Numbered from the stretch's first letter, positions 45,622-53,575 are shown. The stretch: DNA of 64,000 nucleotides from Neogemmobacter tilapiae (GCF_014652215.1 NZ_BMYJ01000005.1:1-64000), one strand, 5' to 3'. The notes: generated by a model not told the origin, from the sequence alone. Program-made: numbers and translations.

Positions 45622-45852
45622 TCAGACCGGCAGTTCCGGCGTCCCATCTTCCCGCAACCGATGCAGATGCGCGATGAAATACCGCATATGCGCATTGTCC
45701 ACCGTCCGCTGCGCCTCGGCTTTCCACGCCGCATGCGCGCTTTCGTAATTCGGGAAAATCCCCACCACATGAATCGCGTCCACATCTTTGAACACCGATT
45801 TGTCGGGGGATACGAGCTCGCCACCAAAGACAAGGTGCAGCCGCTGGGTCAT
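45622..45852 (-). CDS. DUF4170 family protein
   Basis: 76 aa from ATG 45852, with GGAG 6 nt upstream; longer in-frame starts lack a site. MTQRLHLVFGGELVSPDKSVF and DAIHVVGIFPNYESAHAAWKAEAQRTVDNAHMRYFIAHLHRL are the DUF4170 pattern. It is a small cytosolic protein of unknown role that recurs next to kdtA-lpxK in alphaproteobacteria. Likely first gene of the lipid A cluster. Confidence 0.85.
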   Translation of the reverse strand: MTQRLHLVFGGELVSPDKSVFKDVDAIHVVGIFPNYESAHAAWKAEAQRTVDNAHMRYFIAHLHRLREDGTPELPV

Positions 45853-45965
45853 GATCATCTCCGGATCGCTGAATACTGCGGTGCAGAATATCGGAACCCC
45901 GCGCCAAGGGCCAGCCGCAAGCAAGGGCCGCCCCTCTCCGGCGCGGCCCCCACCTTCATAGCCCT

Positions 45966-46439
45966 TTAGTAAAGCAGCGAGTCATAAATCCCGAAGGCCC
46001 CCGCCCGGCTTTGCATCTGCGCTGCGTTCCCGCTGTCCCGCGCATAGGCCAGCGTCGCATTGTAGGTGCCCATCCCAAAGGCCCCATCAATCCCGCTCCG
46101 ATAGTAACCATAGGCCGCCAGCCGCTGCTGGATCGCCCGCCGCTGGCTGGACGAATACGAATTGAACGCCACCGCCGCAGGCGTCTGATACAGCGGCACC
46201 GCATAGCCCCCGCCCACCGGAGTCGGCTGCGGCTGCGGCACGGGCTGCGGCTGCGGCGCTGGCTGCACCGCACGCCGGTTGCCATCCTTGATGATCGCCC
46301 CCAGCAACAGCGTGGCCGCCACGCCTTGCAAAAAGCCTTTTTCCTTGTCGCCAATCGCCATCGCCGGACTCGTGCTGGCCAGCGCAATCGACAGGGCCGT
46401 GGTGGCCGCAATGGTGTTCTTCAGGACAGAGGGCAGCAT
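45966..46439 (-). CDS. Exported peptidoglycan-binding-like protein
   Basis: 157 aa. Signal peptide to about residue 28 (LKNTIAATTALSIALASTSPAMA), then a hydrophobic GFLQGVAATLLLGAIIKDG stretch, a Pro/Gln-rich linker (QPAPQPQPVPQPQPTP) and a C-terminal repeat SSSQRRAIQQRLAAYGYYRSGIDGAFGMGTYNATLAYARD, which matches the PG_binding_1 pattern. AAAGGATCACG precedes ATG 46439; longer frames upstream are not coding. Probably envelope-located; exact role unknown. Confidence 0.75.
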   Translation of the reverse strand: MLPSVLKNTIAATTALSIALASTSPAMAIGDKEKGFLQGVAATLLLGAIIKDGNRRAVQPAPQPQPVPQPQPTPVGGGYAVPLYQTPAAVAFNSYSSSQRRAIQQRLAAYGYYRSGIDGAFGMGTYNATLAYARDSGNAAQMQSRAGAFGIYDSLLY

Positions 46440-46791
46440 GTCGTGATCCTTTCGGGTTCGTTCGGACGTTCGGCACAATCGCCTTGAACCCGAGATGGGG
46501 CAGCACCGCATGCTAGGCAAAATCGGGCGGTTGATAGGGGATAACAGTGTGGGGTTTGAAGGGTTAAGATATTGAAAATATAAGAATAATTGAAATTGCT
46601 GTAGGGTGCGTGCTCGCACGCACCACCAAGCCATATTCCACCCCGCCCCCAAAAAACCTCTCGAAATCCCAGCCCAGATCCGCCTAAGATCGTCCAACCA
46701 ACCCTTCATCCAAGGCAGGCGATGGCGAAGGGCGGCGGACCTAGGGGCGGAAGGGGGCAAGCAGTGACTCTTGTATATGGCCCAGCGCGCC
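46440..46791. other. Gene-free spacer before the cassette array
   Basis: The 458-nt gap to the next gene holds no credible ORF. The promoter of the peptidoglycan-binding gene should lie near 46440-46500. A distinctly AT-rich stretch (46555-46600) leads into a short palindromic repeat at 46601 and the first full repeat starts at 46792. Confidence 0.5.
46601..46624. repeat. GTAGGGTGCG palindromic repeat, variant R0
   Basis: Begins GTAGGGTGCG and contains the perfect palindrome GGTGCGTGCTCGCACGCACC. It shares the GTAGGGTGCG head with the other repeats of the region but has a different core and no outer CTAC end. Confidence 0.65.
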
Positions 46792-46856
46792 GTAGGATGC
46801 GCCTTCACGGCGCATCTTTTCACGCAAAATCGGTGCGCCATGAAGGCGCACCCTAC
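46792..46856. repeat. 65-nt palindromic repeat R1
   Basis: Two 25-nt inverted arms differing at three positions, around a 15-nt linker (TTTTCACGCAAAATC). Each arm starts GTAGG and contains TGCGCC-TTCA-GGCGCA. Each arm is itself nearly palindromic, so the element is a pair of REP units. Ends 41 nt before the 46898 gene. Confidence 0.85.
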
Positions 46857-46897
46857 AGCTTGCTGCGCATAGAGTATATCAACAAACTTACATCGGC

Positions 46898-47224
46898 ATG
46901 GTGTTTGAATTGAAAGTCTTGACACGTGGAATTTTTCTCAAGAATAGCTTTTCAGATAGTAACCTAATAGTCTACTTTGAACCAAATCCAGAAAGATACG
47001 TGATAGCACCGGGTCAAGAAATCTGGTTTAGGGTAACTTTTAATTCCAGAGAAGGAACAATCTATTCAGATAGTGACTTTATGATCGAGCACCATTCTTG
47101 GGGCATTAAAGTATTTCCGCCAAAGTCAGCGGACTTTGACCTTGTAGATGTGGTTGCAATTGATGTGGACACTAGGATGAGTGTTGAAGTTGCGCCTCCA
47201 CAATCAGGTGATCCAGATTTTTAG
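46898..47224 (+). CDS. Hypothetical small protein, cassette gene 1
   Basis: 108 aa, predicted soluble and acidic, mostly beta strands. Its FEPNPERYVIAPGQEIWFRVTF motif resembles small orphan proteins with an FEP..Y.L.PG pattern that I associate with polymorphic-toxin loci, but I cannot name a family. The gene is much more AT-rich than the window, with codons unlike its neighbours, which suggests transfer. There is no good ribosome site before ATG 46898. Bounded by palindromic repeats on both sides. Confidence 0.55.
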   Translation: MVFELKVLTRGIFLKNSFSDSNLIVYFEPNPERYVIAPGQEIWFRVTFNSREGTIYSDSDFMIEHHSWGIKVFPPKSADFDLVDVVAIDVDTRMSVEVAPPQSGDPDF

Positions 47225-47251
47225 TCGTATATTTCCGTCATAAAGCGATTC

Positions 47252-47316
47252 GTAGGATGTGCCTTCATGGCGCACCTTTTCACGCAAAATCGGTGCGCCA
47301 TGAATGCGCACCCTAC
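47252..47316. repeat. 65-nt palindromic repeat R2
   Basis: Same architecture as the 46792 element: inverted 25-nt arms around the identical TTTTCACGCAAAATC linker, starting GTAGGATGTGCC and ending GCACCCTAC. Lies 27 nt after the first cassette gene. Confidence 0.85.
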
Positions 47317-47383
47317 AGCGTGTTAAAGAGCCAGCAGATTCCTATCGAGATGGTGCAATAAATCTATTTGGGAGTGCGGACTA

Positions 47384-47671
47384 ATGATAAAATCAGCATT
47401 GATCGCTTGGGTTCCACTTGTACTTTCATGTCTTGCGGCGCGCCGGTTTTCTGCGCAGCACTTTGGAGAAATGCGTGATATCGGTCTTCTGGCTTTCTTA
47501 ATTTTAGGGATATTATGCGGAGCGTGGTCGATCTGGTGCAGTCGTTTTTCTGCAATAACTTTAGTCTCATCGATAGTGCTTTCGACAGTGCTCATTGGTT
47601 ATGCAAATATGTCGTTCACTACGCAAATCGTTTTTTGGTGGTTCTATTCCGATGGCAACTTTGGTGGTTAA
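47384..47671 (+). CDS. Hypothetical small membrane protein, cassette gene 2
   Basis: 95 aa with about three predicted membrane helices (IKSALIAWVPLVLSCLAA, IGLLAFLILGILCGAWSIW, ITLVSSIVLSTVLIGYANM). No family recognised. GGAG lies 10 nt before the ATG. AT-rich relative to the window. It is flanked by palindromic repeats like its neighbours. A membrane immunity-type protein is one possibility, unproven. Confidence 0.5.
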   Translation: MIKSALIAWVPLVLSCLAARRFSAQHFGEMRDIGLLAFLILGILCGAWSIWCSRFSAITLVSSIVLSTVLIGYANMSFTTQIVFWWFYSDGNFGG

Positions 47672-47756
47672 CATTTCTTGCGCTGATGCTGGTATCTTCC
47701 CAAAATATAATTATGCTGCCTCGGGCAACCGGATCGCGCTATGCGATCAGCGAGCC

Positions 47757-47821
47757 GTAGGGTGCGCCTTCATGGCGCACCTTTTCACGCAAAATCGGTG
47801 CGCCATGAAGGCACATCCTAC
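47757..47821. repeat. 65-nt palindromic repeat R3
   Basis: Inverted 25-nt arms around the same TTTTCACGCAAAATC linker; starts GTAGGGTGCGCC, ends GCACATCCTAC. It is preceded by GATCAGCG-GCC-like sequence shared with the two later repeats, and is followed by the leader of the first duplicated gene. Confidence 0.85.
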
Positions 47822-47906
47822 AGCTTGCTTTCGATGCTAAACATGGCACAACATTGACAAGCTCCGTCTGGAACAGTGTCATCGAAGGCTCGTTCAAGGT
47901 GTACCC

Positions 47907-48521
47907 ATGACATCAGATCACTACCTTCATCTAGTTCCGTTTGGTGATGCCAGTGACTCCGGCATGAGCGAAGCGGAGCTGAGCGCTGAACCATGGTATT
48001 GTGTCACATGTCACCGTCCGAAGCCCGGGACAGGTGCCTTCGACATGCGGATTTGTCAAAAGAAGCCGGTAAACTTTCCACTCGATTGTGTCGCCCATAC
48101 TGGCACTGACATTGCCCATCGCGACTTTCTCTCTCTCTTGGGGGAAGAGAACGTCGCGCGCGATCTGATGCTTGGAACTGTCTACGGTCCGTCCGGCGCG
48201 CCGATCGAAGGCTGGGTTACCGTGCGGGGAAGGCACCGCGTGATCGTGCGCGGCAGTCTCAAGAAGGGGTTTGAGCATTATGTCGGCACTAGAACCTGCG
48301 AGGCCTGCGGCAACAGGTTATACTCGGCCTATCCGCCGAACTACCTCTACCCCGCGCCAAATCCGGACGCGGTGATCTTGCAAAGCGACCTTGGCGGCCT
48401 TGTCGTCCGCCCGGAACTGATCGCGCATCTTGATTTGAAACGGAAAAAGGGATTCGGAATCCAAAAGCTGAAGGTCTTGACCAAGCCGAAAGACGGGCTT
48501 GAGGAACTCGTCGCCACATAA
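47907..48521 (+). CDS. Four-cysteine (double CxxC) protein, copy A
   Basis: 204 aa. Cytosolic, with C32-VT-C35 (WYCVTCHRPKPGTG) and C131-EA-C134-G (TRTCEACGNRLYS), probably one zinc site, and a middle block GTVYGPSGAPIEGWVTVRGRHR. The two CxxC(G) pairs recall the 'double-CXXCG motif' family, some of which are immunity proteins in Myxococcus; this link is tentative. AAGGTG 7 nt before the ATG. Nearly identical paralogue lies immediately downstream (48662-49279). Confidence 0.65.
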   Translation: MTSDHYLHLVPFGDASDSGMSEAELSAEPWYCVTCHRPKPGTGAFDMRICQKKPVNFPLDCVAHTGTDIAHRDFLSLLGEENVARDLMLGTVYGPSGAPIEGWVTVRGRHRVIVRGSLKKGFEHYVGTRTCEACGNRLYSAYPPNYLYPAPNPDAVILQSDLGGLVVRPELIAHLDLKRKKGFGIQKLKVLTKPKDGLEELVAT

Positions 48522-48547
48522 CCGCGCTGACGCCTGATCAGCGTGCC

Positions 48548-48576
48548 GTAGGGTGCGCATTCATGGCGCACCCTAC
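48548..48576. repeat. 29-nt single palindromic repeat R4
   Basis: A single unit: GTAGGGTGCGC and its perfect complement GCGCACCCTAC around ATTCATG. It shows the minimal unit from which the 65-nt elements are built as inverted pairs. Lies between the two duplicated genes. Confidence 0.85.
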
Positions 48577-48661
48577 GGCTTGCTTTCGATGCTAAACATG
48601 GCGCAACAGTGACAAGCTCCGTCTGGAACAGTATCATCGAAGGCGCGTTCAAGGTGCACCC

Positions 48662-49279
48662 ATGACATCAGATTACTACGTTCACCTATGTCCGATCGGT
48701 GGAGATACCACTGATACTGGCATGAGCGAAGCGGAGCTGAGCGCTGAACCATGGTATTGTGTCACGTGTCACCGTCCTAAGCCCGGGACAGGTGCCGTCG
48801 ATATGCGGATTTATCAAAAGAAGCCGGTGAATTCGCCGCTCGATTATGTGGCCTATACTGGCACTCACATTGCCCGCCGTGACTTTCTCTCTCTCCTGGG
48901 AGAAGATAATGTCGCGCGCGATCTGATGCTGGGGACGGTCTACGGTCCGTCCGGCGCCCCGATTGAGGGCTGGGTGACGGTGCGCGGGCGGCACCGCGTG
49001 ATCGTGCGCGGCAGTCTCAAGAAGGGGTTTGAGCATTATGTCGGCACTAGAACCTGCGAGGCCTGCGGCAACAGGTTATACTCGGCCTATCCGCCGAACT
49101 ACCTCTACCCCGCGCCAAATCCGGATGCAGTCATCCTGCAAAGTCAACTTGGCGGCCTTGTCGTTCGGCCAGAACTGATCGCGCATCTTGATTTGAAACG
49201 GAAGAAGGGTTTCGCGATTGAAAAGCTGAAGGTCTTGACCAAGCCGAAAGACGGGCATGAGGAACTCGTCGCCACATAA
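48662..49279 (+). CDS. Four-cysteine (double CxxC) protein, copy B
   Basis: 205 aa, about 90% identical to the upstream copy. Both cysteine pairs are kept. The differences cluster in the first 75 residues (for example DYYVHLCPIGGDTTDTG against DHYLHLVPFGDASDSG) and the last 50; the centre is identical, with 136 identical nucleotides (48990-49125 against 48232-48367). Same leader and ribosome site as copy A. The N-terminal divergence could mean different partners. Confidence 0.65.
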   Translation: MTSDYYVHLCPIGGDTTDTGMSEAELSAEPWYCVTCHRPKPGTGAVDMRIYQKKPVNSPLDYVAYTGTHIARRDFLSLLGEDNVARDLMLGTVYGPSGAPIEGWVTVRGRHRVIVRGSLKKGFEHYVGTRTCEACGNRLYSAYPPNYLYPAPNPDAVILQSQLGGLVVRPELIAHLDLKRKKGFAIEKLKVLTKPKDGHEELVAT

Positions 49280-49305
49280 CTTCGCTGACGCCTGATCAGC
49301 GTGCC

Positions 49306-49330
49306 GTAGGGTGCGCATTCATGGCGCATC
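49306..49330. repeat. Palindromic repeat R5 (truncated right end)
   Basis: Starts with GCCGTAGGGTGCGCATTCATGGCGC as in the 48548 unit but lacks the closing CCCTAC, breaking off at CATC. It marks the right edge of the array. Confidence 0.75.
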
Positions 49331-49391
49331 AACCTCCATCAGTCACATTCAAAAAAGCAGATATAACAACAATTCCAACCCCCTACCACCC

Positions 49392-49407
49392 ATTTCACGC
49401 GTGAAAT
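49392..49407. repeat. 16-bp palindrome ATTTCACGCGTGAAAT (copy 2)
   Basis: Identical to the palindrome at 37114-37129. Here it sits at the 3' end of the flavoprotein gene, touching its stop codon, between that gene and the cassette array. Confidence 0.6.
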
Positions 49408-50561
49408 CACCCCAACCGCCTCACCGCCGCCCGCCCAGCATGCCGCCCGGTCGCGAGGCAAGCCGTCAGCAGATACCCCCCCGTCGGGGCCTCCCAATCC
49501 AGCATCTCTCCGGCGGCGAAAATCCCCGGAAGGGCCCGCAATTCCAGATCCCCGGTCAGGGAAGCGCGGGCAACCCCCCCGGCCGTCGAGATCGCCTCAT
49601 CCATGGGCCGGGGCCCCTGCAAAGGGATGGGCAGGGCCTGAACAGCCTGATCGGGCGGCAGGTGGCGGCCGAATTCCAGAACCAGCGCGATGCTGGCCGG
49701 GGCCAGCCCCAGCTTTCGCAACCGGTTCTTGAGGGTCTCCCCCGACCGCTGGCTGGCGAGCCGGTCTTTCAGCGCCGCCTCGGAAAGATCGGGCATCAGG
49801 TTCAACGAAAGCCCCGCCCCGCCCCGCAAAACCCGGGACAGGGCATAGATGGCGCCCCCCTCGATCCCCTTTTCCGACAGAACAAACTCCGCCCGAACCG
49901 CCTGCCCCCCCGCCATCAACCGCGCCCCTTTGATGGGCTGGCCAAAGAAAGGGGCCATATGAGGCGACCAATCCACCCGGAACCCCATATTGGCGGGCTG
50001 GAACGGGGTGATCCCAACCCCCCTCGCCGCCAAGATCGGCGCCCAAGCCCCGTCCGACCCAAGCCTTGCCCAACTGGCCCCACCCAGCGCCAGAACCGTC
50101 ACATCCGGGTTTTCAACGACCGGCCCTTCCGGCGTTTCAAAGTGGAACCCATCCCCCTGAAACCCCACCCACCGCCAACGGGTCCGCAAGGTGACGCCCA
50201 ACCCCTCCAACCGGGCCAACCAAGCACGTAGCAAGGGCGAGGCTTTCATCGCCGCGGGAAACACCCGCCCCGACGACCCCGTAAAGACCGGCTGCCCCAG
50301 ACCCCGGCACCAATCCTGCACCCGGTCCGGCCCAAAGTCGGCCAGCATTCCCGTCAGCCAATCCGGCGGATCATAGGCCGTCGTGAACTGCTCCAAAGGT
50401 TCATCCTTGGTGATGTTCAGCCCCGACTTACCCGCCATCAGAAATTTGCGCGCGGGGCTGGTCTTGGCCTCGGCCACTGTCACCTGATGCCCGGCGCGGG
50501 CCAGCTCTTCCGCCGCCATGAGCCCCGCAGGCCCGGCCCCAATGACCAGCGCCCTAGCCAC
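49407..50561 (-). CDS. BaiN/HI0933-type FAD-dependent oxidoreductase
   Basis: 384 aa. N-terminal FAD Rossmann motif ALVIGAGPAGLMAAEELARAGHQVTVAEA, then the family text RKFLMAGKSGLNITKDEPLEQF and a C-terminal ISTAGGVARASL…GIFAAGEMLDWEAPTGGYLLTACLATGRHAG, as in the HI0933/TIGR03862 group. Substrate unknown. Start overlaps the mscS stop by 8 nt. Confidence 0.88.
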   Translation of the reverse strand: MARALVIGAGPAGLMAAEELARAGHQVTVAEAKTSPARKFLMAGKSGLNITKDEPLEQFTTAYDPPDWLTGMLADFGPDRVQDWCRGLGQPVFTGSSGRVFPAAMKASPLLRAWLARLEGLGVTLRTRWRWVGFQGDGFHFETPEGPVVENPDVTVLALGGASWARLGSDGAWAPILAARGVGITPFQPANMGFRVDWSPHMAPFFGQPIKGARLMAGGQAVRAEFVLSEKGIEGGAIYALSRVLRGGAGLSLNLMPDLSEAALKDRLASQRSGETLKNRLRKLGLAPASIALVLEFGRHLPPDQAVQALPIPLQGPRPMDEAISTAGGVARASLTGDLELRALPGIFAAGEMLDWEAPTGGYLLTACLATGRHAGRAAVRRLG

Positions 50562-51858
50562 GCTTGTCTTTCAGTTCCACCACGCGGTGAGGATAGGGCA
50601 TCTCGATCCCCGCCTCTTTCAACGCGTTCCAGATCGCGAACAAAACCGGGCTGCCATAGCGGTTCTTGCCGTCATCAATCCCGTTGACCCAATATTCCAC
50701 CGCGAAATCGACGGCGCTTTCCCCAAAGCCGCGCAATTCGCAATCGGGACCGTCCGGGGCCTGCAACACGAAGTCCAGACGCCCCACCGCCTCTTCAATG
50801 ATCGCAGGAACCTTGTTGATGTCGGTGTCATAGCTGACGGAAAACAGCGCTTCATAGCGGTTGGCGCTGCCTTGATCGGAATAGTTGACGACTCGGCTGG
50901 TGATGAAATGTTCGTTGGGAACGACGATCCACTTGCCGTCAAAGGTTTCCAGAATGCAGGCGCGGGCGGTCATTTTGACGATGGTCCCCTTTTCGCCGCC
51001 GTCGAGTTCGACATAATCGCCCACCGTGGTCTGGCCTTCCAGCAGCAGGATGATGCTTGAGACGAAATTGGCGGCGATCTGTTGCAAGCCAAGGCCGATC
51101 CCGACACCCAAGGCGCCCCCCAGCAGGGCGACGGCGGTGAGGTCGATGCCCATGATGGACATCAGCATCAGGAAGGCGGCGCCGAAGATGGCGATCTCTA
51201 CCGCCTTCATCGCCAGTTCGCGGGTGGCGGGGCGCAGGGTTTCCTGCGCCTTAATATAGCTGGCCGACTGGCGGTTAGACCAAGCGCCCAGCCAGAACAA
51301 AAGACTGCCCGCAATCGCGCCCCGGATCAGGGCCAGCACTGAAAAGCGGATGTTGCCCAGTTCGACAACGGTTTCGCCCAGGTGGTTTGTCACATCATCC
51401 AGAAGGCCCAGCACATAGAGCGCGGCCATGGGGATCAGGACATAGCGGCCCAGCAGGCGAAGGAAGGGGTCGGTCAGGATCTGGCCGACAAGGGCGCGGG
51501 CGGCCAGAAACAAAAAGACGCGCTTGCCAAAGGCGATGACCTCGCCCGAGCCAAAGGCGGCACGGGTCGCCTGTTCGCCGATATAGGTGAGGGCATAGGC
51601 CAAAAGCGGAAGGGTCAGCGGCAGAAAGATCAGCGCAAAACGGCGGCTGCGGGAAAGGATGGTGGTCGAGGCTTCGGACGGTGTCAGCAGTGGGGCGATG
51701 TGCGGTTTAATGCGCCGGTCGATCTGCAAGGCAGCAATCCAAGCGAGGCCCAGCAGAATGAATTGCGACCATGCGGCGGGGCTGGTCAGCCAGCCGGTCG
51801 CGGTATCAGCGGCCGTGACAAACCAATCGCGGATGTGCTGCATCGTGTCCTTGTTCAT
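50554..51858 (-). CDS. Mechanosensitive ion channel family protein (MscS)
   Basis: 434 aa from ATG 51858; a longer frame has no ribosome site. Several N-terminal membrane helices, then the MscS pore helix ALLGGALGVGIGLGLQQIAANFVSSIILLLEGQTTVGDYVELDG and the beta domain GTIVKMTARACILETFDGKWIVVPNEHFIT. It releases solutes under hypo-osmotic shock. Lies between the flavoprotein and two DUF4139 genes on the same strand. Confidence 0.9.
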   Translation of the reverse strand: MNKDTMQHIRDWFVTAADTATGWLTSPAAWSQFILLGLAWIAALQIDRRIKPHIAPLLTPSEASTTILSRSRRFALIFLPLTLPLLAYALTYIGEQATRAAFGSGEVIAFGKRVFLFLAARALVGQILTDPFLRLLGRYVLIPMAALYVLGLLDDVTNHLGETVVELGNIRFSVLALIRGAIAGSLLFWLGAWSNRQSASYIKAQETLRPATRELAMKAVEIAIFGAAFLMLMSIMGIDLTAVALLGGALGVGIGLGLQQIAANFVSSIILLLEGQTTVGDYVELDGGEKGTIVKMTARACILETFDGKWIVVPNEHFITSRVVNYSDQGSANRYEALFSVSYDTDINKVPAIIEEAVGRLDFVLQAPDGPDCELRGFGESAVDFAVEYWVNGIDDGKNRYGSPVLFAIWNALKEAGIEMPYPHRVVELKDKRG

Positions 51859-51946
51859 CGGAAAGCGCCCCCTTGCCCTGATCTGCCGGAAGGAGGTTTT
51901 CAACACAAGGGGTTGCGCCCCCAACCGGGGTCAGGGGCGCGGATTG

Positions 51947-53575
51947 TCATTGCAGGATCATGCCTTCGGGCCAACGAACCGTGTGATCCAGTTGGATTTC
52001 AAAGCTGGCCCCGTTTTCCAGATCGGTGGACCATTCGAGGACGCCCCTTTGCCCGTCCATGTCTTTCTGGGTTTCTACCGGGGTTGCCTGATAGCTGATT
52101 TCCAGATCCTCCTGCTCGGAATAGGGCACACGGTCGCGGACGACCAAGGGCCAGGTACGGCCAGTCTGGTTTTCCACCCGGATGACCGCCGTTTCGCTGC
52201 GCTCGGTGGCGGTGGTAAAGACACCGCGCTCGCCTTCGTTGCGCGCCGGAATCTCACGGGTGACGATCAGGCTGTTCAGCGGGCCAAAGCCCAGTTCAAC
52301 ATCATCACCAGCGGCCAGAAGATCAAGGTATCCGCCGCCGACCAAGGCCCCGTCGCGGTAGTAACGCGCCGTTCCGGGCAGTAACGATTCCTTACCCGTG
52401 TTCGTGACCTTGGCCATGACAAAGCCCCGGTCGTTGTTCATCGGCACGGCGAGGGCGAATACCTGCGGGTCCATGCTGATCTGATCGAGGTTCAGGCGAA
52501 GCTGATCGGATTGATCCCGGACCGTCACCTTGCGGGGATAGGTGTATTCGACGGTCGCGCCTTTCCAATCCATCGCCATGCCTGGGCTTGCGGCCTCGGA
52601 TGCGACGACGGGGGCGGGTTCTTCCATCATCAAAGCCCCGCCCAAGGCCCGGTCAGCGGCAAAGACTTCGGGCTGCGGTTCGTCCTTGTAGATGGACAGA
52701 AGCCAAGGCCAGACCGACCCCGGAGCGCTTTCGGAATAGGGGGTCGCCGTCGAAAGTGTCAGGGTCACATCGCGCCAATCCTCGCCAGAATACTGGCTGA
52801 CCAGCATTGCCCGTTCAACGGTCATGGCCGCCGGTTCGGTCGTCAGGCGGAAGTCATAGGCCGGTTGCCAGCCAGCCTCGGCCACCAAGGTCACGATTTC
52901 AATGGTGGCAGGCCCGCCGGTGCTTTCCACCGACAGGGCCAGCGTCTTGCCGTCTTCTTGTTCCAAGGTCAGCGCCTCTAGCCCGGCAATGGCCTGATCC
53001 AGCGCCTCTTGCAGGACCATCCGGGCCACTTCGGCCTCCACCGCCTCAGCCTCGGCCTTTTGCGCCGCTTCCAGCGCAATCAGGCTTTCCCGACCGACCA
53101 TGGCGGCCATCGCCGCCGCCGCCTCGGGAGAGGCGGGCATCGCATCGCCCGAGACCATGGACCGCAGCGCCGCCACTTGCTCACGGGCGGCATCGCCCCT
53201 TGCTCGGATCGTGGCAATGGCCGCATCAGCCTTACGCAAATCGGCTTCGGCGGCTTTGACGGCCTCTTCTGCCGCCTTGATCTGCGCCGAGGGTTCCAAT
53301 GTATCCGGCGGCAAGCGTCCGTCCATCAGGCTGGAGGAGCCGAGGACCAGCCCTTTTGACAAGCGCACATCCAGCGCCTGTGAATCGACGCCCAGGGGAA
53401 GGCCGGGGATCAGGAGGTCATGCTGGCCGGGAGGCAAGTCGATGGTCAGCACGCGTTCGACCGAGGCCCCTTGGGGGTAAAGCGTGACATGGGTCAGGTT
53501 GGCAGGGGCCATGATGGTTTCGGCCTGTACTGGGGCGGCTGTCAGGAGCAGAAGGGCCATAAAATGGCGGGTCAT
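51947..53575 (-). CDS. Secreted DUF4139 (mucoidy inhibitor A-like) protein, copy 1
   Basis: 542 aa. Signal peptide MTRHFMALLLLTAAPVQA (18 aa). DUF4140 N-terminal beta domain (LTHVTLYPQGASVERVLTIDLPPGQHDLLIPGLP), an Ala/Glu-rich coiled coil (about 95-210), and DUF4139 (GWQPAYDFRL…SQYSGEDWRDVTLTLSTA …). MuiA-like proteins are exported or envelope proteins of unknown role. ATG 53575 follows GGAAAGGAT. The neighbouring gene is a paralogue with the same layout. Confidence 0.86.
   Translation of the reverse strand: MTRHFMALLLLTAAPVQAETIMAPANLTHVTLYPQGASVERVLTIDLPPGQHDLLIPGLPLGVDSQALDVRLSKGLVLGSSSLMDGRLPPDTLEPSAQIKAAEEAVKAAEADLRKADAAIATIRARGDAAREQVAALRSMVSGDAMPASPEAAAAMAAMVGRESLIALEAAQKAEAEAVEAEVARMVLQEALDQAIAGLEALTLEQEDGKTLALSVESTGGPATIEIVTLVAEAGWQPAYDFRLTTEPAAMTVERAMLVSQYSGEDWRDVTLTLSTATPYSESAPGSVWPWLLSIYKDEPQPEVFAADRALGGALMMEEPAPVVASEAASPGMAMDWKGATVEYTYPRKVTVRDQSDQLRLNLDQISMDPQVFALAVPMNNDRGFVMAKVTNTGKESLLPGTARYYRDGALVGGGYLDLLAAGDDVELGFGPLNSLIVTREIPARNEGERGVFTTATERSETAVIRVENQTGRTWPLVVRDRVPYSEQEDLEISYQATPVETQKDMDGQRGVLEWSTDLENGASFEIQLDHTVRWPEGMILQ

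Larger units (their letters stand above)
47822..49305. repeat. Tandem duplication containing the four-cysteine genes
   Basis: Two direct repeats of about 750 nt, each with the leader (GCTTGCTTTCGATGCTAAAC…), gene and trailing GCCTGATCAGCGTGCC. The boundary of each unit is a GTAGGGTGCGC palindrome, so recombination between the palindromes is a likely origin. Confidence 0.8.

Noticed and set aside
46601-49330. CRISPR array or integron cassettes
   Set aside because: The repeats are few, unevenly spaced by whole genes and palindromic, so not CRISPR. No integrase gene is present, and the repeats lack the RYYYAAC/GTTRRRY core sites of integron attC elements.
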